Part shown: positions 61,136 through 64,000 of the stretch, one piece after another
Numbering within the stretch: the first letter of the stretch is position 1
Layout: the number at the start of each line of letters is the position of its first letter
NCBI GenBank assembly: GCA_019671135.1
Contig: JAHRHY010000002.1
Coordinates: forward strand, 1,488,001 to 1,552,000
Direction of reading: 5' to 3'
DNA: 64,000 nt
From: Linnemannia hyalina
Lineage: Eukaryota; Mortierellomycota; Mortierellomycetes; Mortierellales; Mortierellaceae
Made by a program: the position numbers and the translations under genes
Notes under the pieces: generated by a model
Seen by the model: only the letters and a program-made list of their open reading frames with translations
What the model was told of the DNA's origin: nothing
The model's database searches: none

Positions 61136-62509
61136 ATGTTTTTCTTCCACTCACCGTGGGACCCTTCCTCACTCATGGTGATCAATAACCAAATCAATCC
61201 TCTTCACTTCCTTGGACCGAGGCAACTCTCTTCTCTCCCCAGAATCAAACCTACTCCAGCTCTAGCTCCATTTTCGACAACAATACCTAAGCCGACACTC
61301 AAATCAACAACACTACCCCATTTTAAACCCTCATACAAACCCAAAGTTTCCAAGTTTGGTCCGAACGCTCATCTGGCAAAGGCATTTGTCCCCTCCTCCA
61401 GTCGTCGATCTGATCACAAATCGTCCCTTTACCTGAAGGAGAAAAGAAAAGAAGGTACAAACGATACCCACATTTTTTTCGGAGTCGGATCGTTGCTGTG
61501 TTGGATGCATGCAGGGTCTAATGTTGTTTTTAACAAAGCGGTCTCTTATTGATTCTTATGACCCCCTTCGTTTTTTCGGGATGAACTAGCTGTTGACCAT
61601 TCGACATCTTCACCCATGCTTGTTCATTATCCTTTTGCAAGCAACAGCTCCAGCGATGACAAATCCTTGCCGCCGCCACCGTCTCATTCAAAATGGACCA
61701 CGGTGCACATAATGAAAAGACGCCCACCTGGTCTCCCCATTCCATGGCACCAAGACGAACACGACATCTTCATCGGCATGACTACCACAGGTCACTCTCC
61801 CGCTGAGATCCCCTACATCGGTCATCACATCCTAGTTCACACTATCCTCGATCCACCAACGTGCCCCTGGAATTCCTTCAAACAAAGGCCGGAATCTTTA
61901 CATTGCTGGCACCACCTTGCTTTGGATATTCAATTCCCGACCCTGGGTCTTGGACTGCACGACCTTCTTGCCAACAACCAGCCTCAACGCCCTTCAGCGT
62001 TCCCGAACTTTGAGCGGGATGTTAATTTTCAAGTTGCCTACTTTCTTTCATCCTCTTCGGCCAAGGTCACCTCTTCTCCTCCTGGACTGGAGACGTCGCA
62101 CTTCTCCTTCTTTCCTTGGCCCATGGGTACTACCGACACTGCCGACTTATCTTCCAGTCTCTTATCGACCACAACGCCCTCTTCAACATCAAACACTGTC
62201 TGCTCGTCCGTCTCATCCTCACCCACCTTCTCGAGCATCTCTACACCCGGCGGGTACCTCATCGACGACGAGACAGTAGGAGAGTCCATAATGTCGCATG
62301 GAGATATACTCGAAATCTGTGCAGCCCTTGTTCAGACCATCGAGTCTGCCCGTGCCAATCAGCAGCATCGCTACATGAGCTCTAGCAGAGTTGGTGTGAT
62401 TGGGAGACATCGCTCACCCAAGCCTTGGTCATTTGCTGAGGCAGAGATTTCTTGCTTGGCATTGGGGATTGATACCTCAGTTGCTCTTTTCAGAGGATCG
62501 CAGTTGTAG
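61136..62509 (+). CDS. Hypothetical protein, two exons
   Basis: Exons 61136-61454 and 61590-62509; 1239 nt, 412 aa. The intron is 135 nt (GTACAA ... ACTAG), phase 1. I do not recognise a domain. Visible features are a basic, Pro/Lys-rich N-terminus (residues ~1-105), a central part with aromatic and His residues that looks folded (RRPPGLPIPWHQDEHDIFIG, TGHSPAEIPYIGHHILVHTI, LHCWHHLALDIQF), a Ser/Thr-rich linker (~275-320) and a C-terminal conserved-looking block (HGDILEICAALVQTIESAR, PKPWSFAEAEISCLALGIDT). There is no signal peptide or membrane helix. The TATA-like box and CT leader upstream support the start. A Met 12 codons in (61172) is an alternative. Confidence 0.65.
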
Positions 62510-63331
62510 GACGTCCCAACGATCGAGTAGCCCCTTTGCCTCTACCTCTCTCTTTCAGCCTTCGCACGGCCAGTCAATGTTCAGACAATAAACTTCGTTT
62601 TTTTTCTTGCTCTTTCCCTGTTCCTCCATGCAGGTCTGAATGCTCCCACACACACATACGCTCCTTCAAGATCGGGGCGGTTCTCTGTTCAATTGCTGTA
62701 CGGTTAGTGACACATAACACTGCTGCATACACAAGGAACTCCCGTTTGTATTGTTTGTCTTGTCCGTTGTTTGTCAAACAACAGACGATCGGTGCGCTAT
62801 TGCAACAACAACAAAAAGGAGACAATATCCAATTTCTGTGTTCCCCCTTTCTTTTTCGTTCACTTTTTCTCACATTGCATCTCCCCTTACTCTTACTTCC
62901 TTACTGCATCTTCCTTTGTTGCCTCTCCTCCATGACCTCCTTCCATTCCTTGCCACTCTTTCCTTTCCTTCCCTCCTGAGAAAGACACTCGACTCGAGAT
63001 ACATAAAAAGGACACGCCCGCCACTACTTTCTCCCATACACTCACTTTCGCTTTCTTCACATACCAACACTCACACCTGGCTCCTTGACTTCGCCACCTT
63101 CACGCTCACCACTCACACGACACAACAGAGGTATTCGAGTTATGCACATCAGACAACCAAAGCACTCTTCTTACTGCATGACCTTCCATTCCATCTCTCA
63201 CAACATTAACAAACACTCATTCCTCATGGACGCAATCACTTTCCTTCATTCACTTCTTTCTCGACTCCTGACAATATATTTTTTTCCTTCGTCACACCCC
63301 AGTAGAAAAGGCGCAACGTCAGAAAAGAAGG
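62510..63331. other. Spacer with CT-rich leader
   Basis: No gene is supported. It is pyrimidine-rich at 62830-63120. A candidate splice acceptor (CCCCAGTAG near 63304) just before the next gene suggests that an upstream non-coding or coding exon may exist here. Confidence 0.4.
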
Positions 63332-64000
63332 ATGGCATTGGCCAGGATCATGTCGAGGAGCAGAGACAGCAGTGATCCAGGATCCCCGGCGCCACGGATC
63401 CGTGTCGGGTACAAGCGGCAATCAGATATCCCGGACTCTATGGGCAGCCAACAGCAGCATGCCTACAGTCAAGGTAATAACCATCACCCTTCTGTCACGT
63501 TGTAGCCAATGGGATCCGTTAATAATCGTTAATCAATTAAGGTATCGCGACAACTTATGGTTCTTGTTTCTCACGCCCGTAATTAACCTTGTTACAATGT
63601 ACAAATAGCCACCTCGTCGAACAGAGAATCGATGTACCATCGCCCTTCATCAACTTATTCCAACTCCAGTCGGGACCTCCTCCAACACCAACAACACCAG
63701 CATCAACCACAGTACCACCAACAACAACCGCAACAACACCATTCCTCCCCGCGTCGAACCGTAGTCCATTCTCCAACCCCACTCCCACTTCCACCACTCC
63801 TTGAAATGGACCAACATCTCCACATCCTCGCCGACCTCCTCACCGAGACAGTCCTCCTCCCCCGTGAGGCCATCGTTGACTCTTCCCCCTTCCTCTCTTC
63901 GAACCGGTTGGAGTTGTATGATCAGGACCCGGTGGTGTGTGTGCAGATTCTGAGGGAGGAGCGGAGACGGATTCTGGAGAGACGTCAGGGGGTTGAGATG
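63332..64000 (+). CDS. Hypothetical Gln/His-rich protein, cut by the window edge
   Basis: Exons 63332-63473 and 63608-64000 (open at the right edge); the phase-1 join is consistent, giving 178 residues so far. Residues 1-47 are basic (MALARIMSRSRDSSDPGSPA). They are followed by Ser/Gln/His-rich sequence (HQQHQHQPQYHQQQPQQHH, ~65-90), a Pro-rich hinge and then a denser, probably folded segment (MDQHLHILADLLTETVLLPR ... QILREERRRILERRQG). I do not recognise a domain in the visible part. The start is the first ATG after a possible splice acceptor, so further upstream exons cannot be excluded. Confidence 0.5.

Overview
The window is from a filamentous fungus. Short GT..AG introns interrupt most long genes, and the gene set is eukaryotic and fungal: neurofibromin/IRA, TAH18/NDOR1, a Sch9-type kinase with a C2 domain, and proteinase K-like subtilases. 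Long pyrimidine-rich leaders, a WD40 relic ending in a GLS..LL.QR-type tail, and expanded FAD monooxygenases and secreted subtilases make me favour Mortierellomycotina (Mortierella/Linnemannia). That placement is inference; no rRNA or mitochondrial marker is present. I saw no convincing tRNA, rRNA or CRISPR array.

Layout. 0-9 kb: three secreted S8 peptidase loci on the minus strand (a wreck at the left edge, a full-length copy with altered active-site residues, and one canonical enzyme). 8.5-13.7 kb: no gene recognised. 13.7-28.5 kb: a divergent pair of conserved genes, the NADPH diflavin reductase TAH18/NDOR1 (minus, 7 exons) and the Ras-GAP neurofibromin/IRA (plus, 12 exons, 2619 aa). 28.5-34.9 kb: an accessory pocket with microsatellites, a solitary RNase H domain of retroelement type, a 37-bp minisatellite, broken small genes and one intact small secreted cysteine-rich protein. 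35-49.6 kb: a Myb-type regulator whose first repeat is split by about 415 residues, a very large Ser/Thr/Pro-rich protein, and a C2-AGC kinase of the Sch9 type. 51.4-53.8 kb: a Kelch-like single-pass membrane protein. 54-60.4 kb: a decay zone with one intact FAD monooxygenase, its broken tandem paralogue, a dihydrolipoyl dehydrogenase fragment and a WD40 relic. 61.1-64 kb: two unrecognised genes, the last cut by the window edge.

Functional themes: Ras and TOR/PKA-type growth signalling (IRA and Sch9 homologues, about 20 kb apart), cytosolic Fe-S cluster assembly (TAH18), and secreted or accessory functions in rapid turnover (subtilases, FAD monooxygenases, small secreted proteins). Exon models come from reading splice sites and frame by eye. 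For every multi-exon model the exon lengths sum to a multiple of three; the models have not been checked against transcripts.
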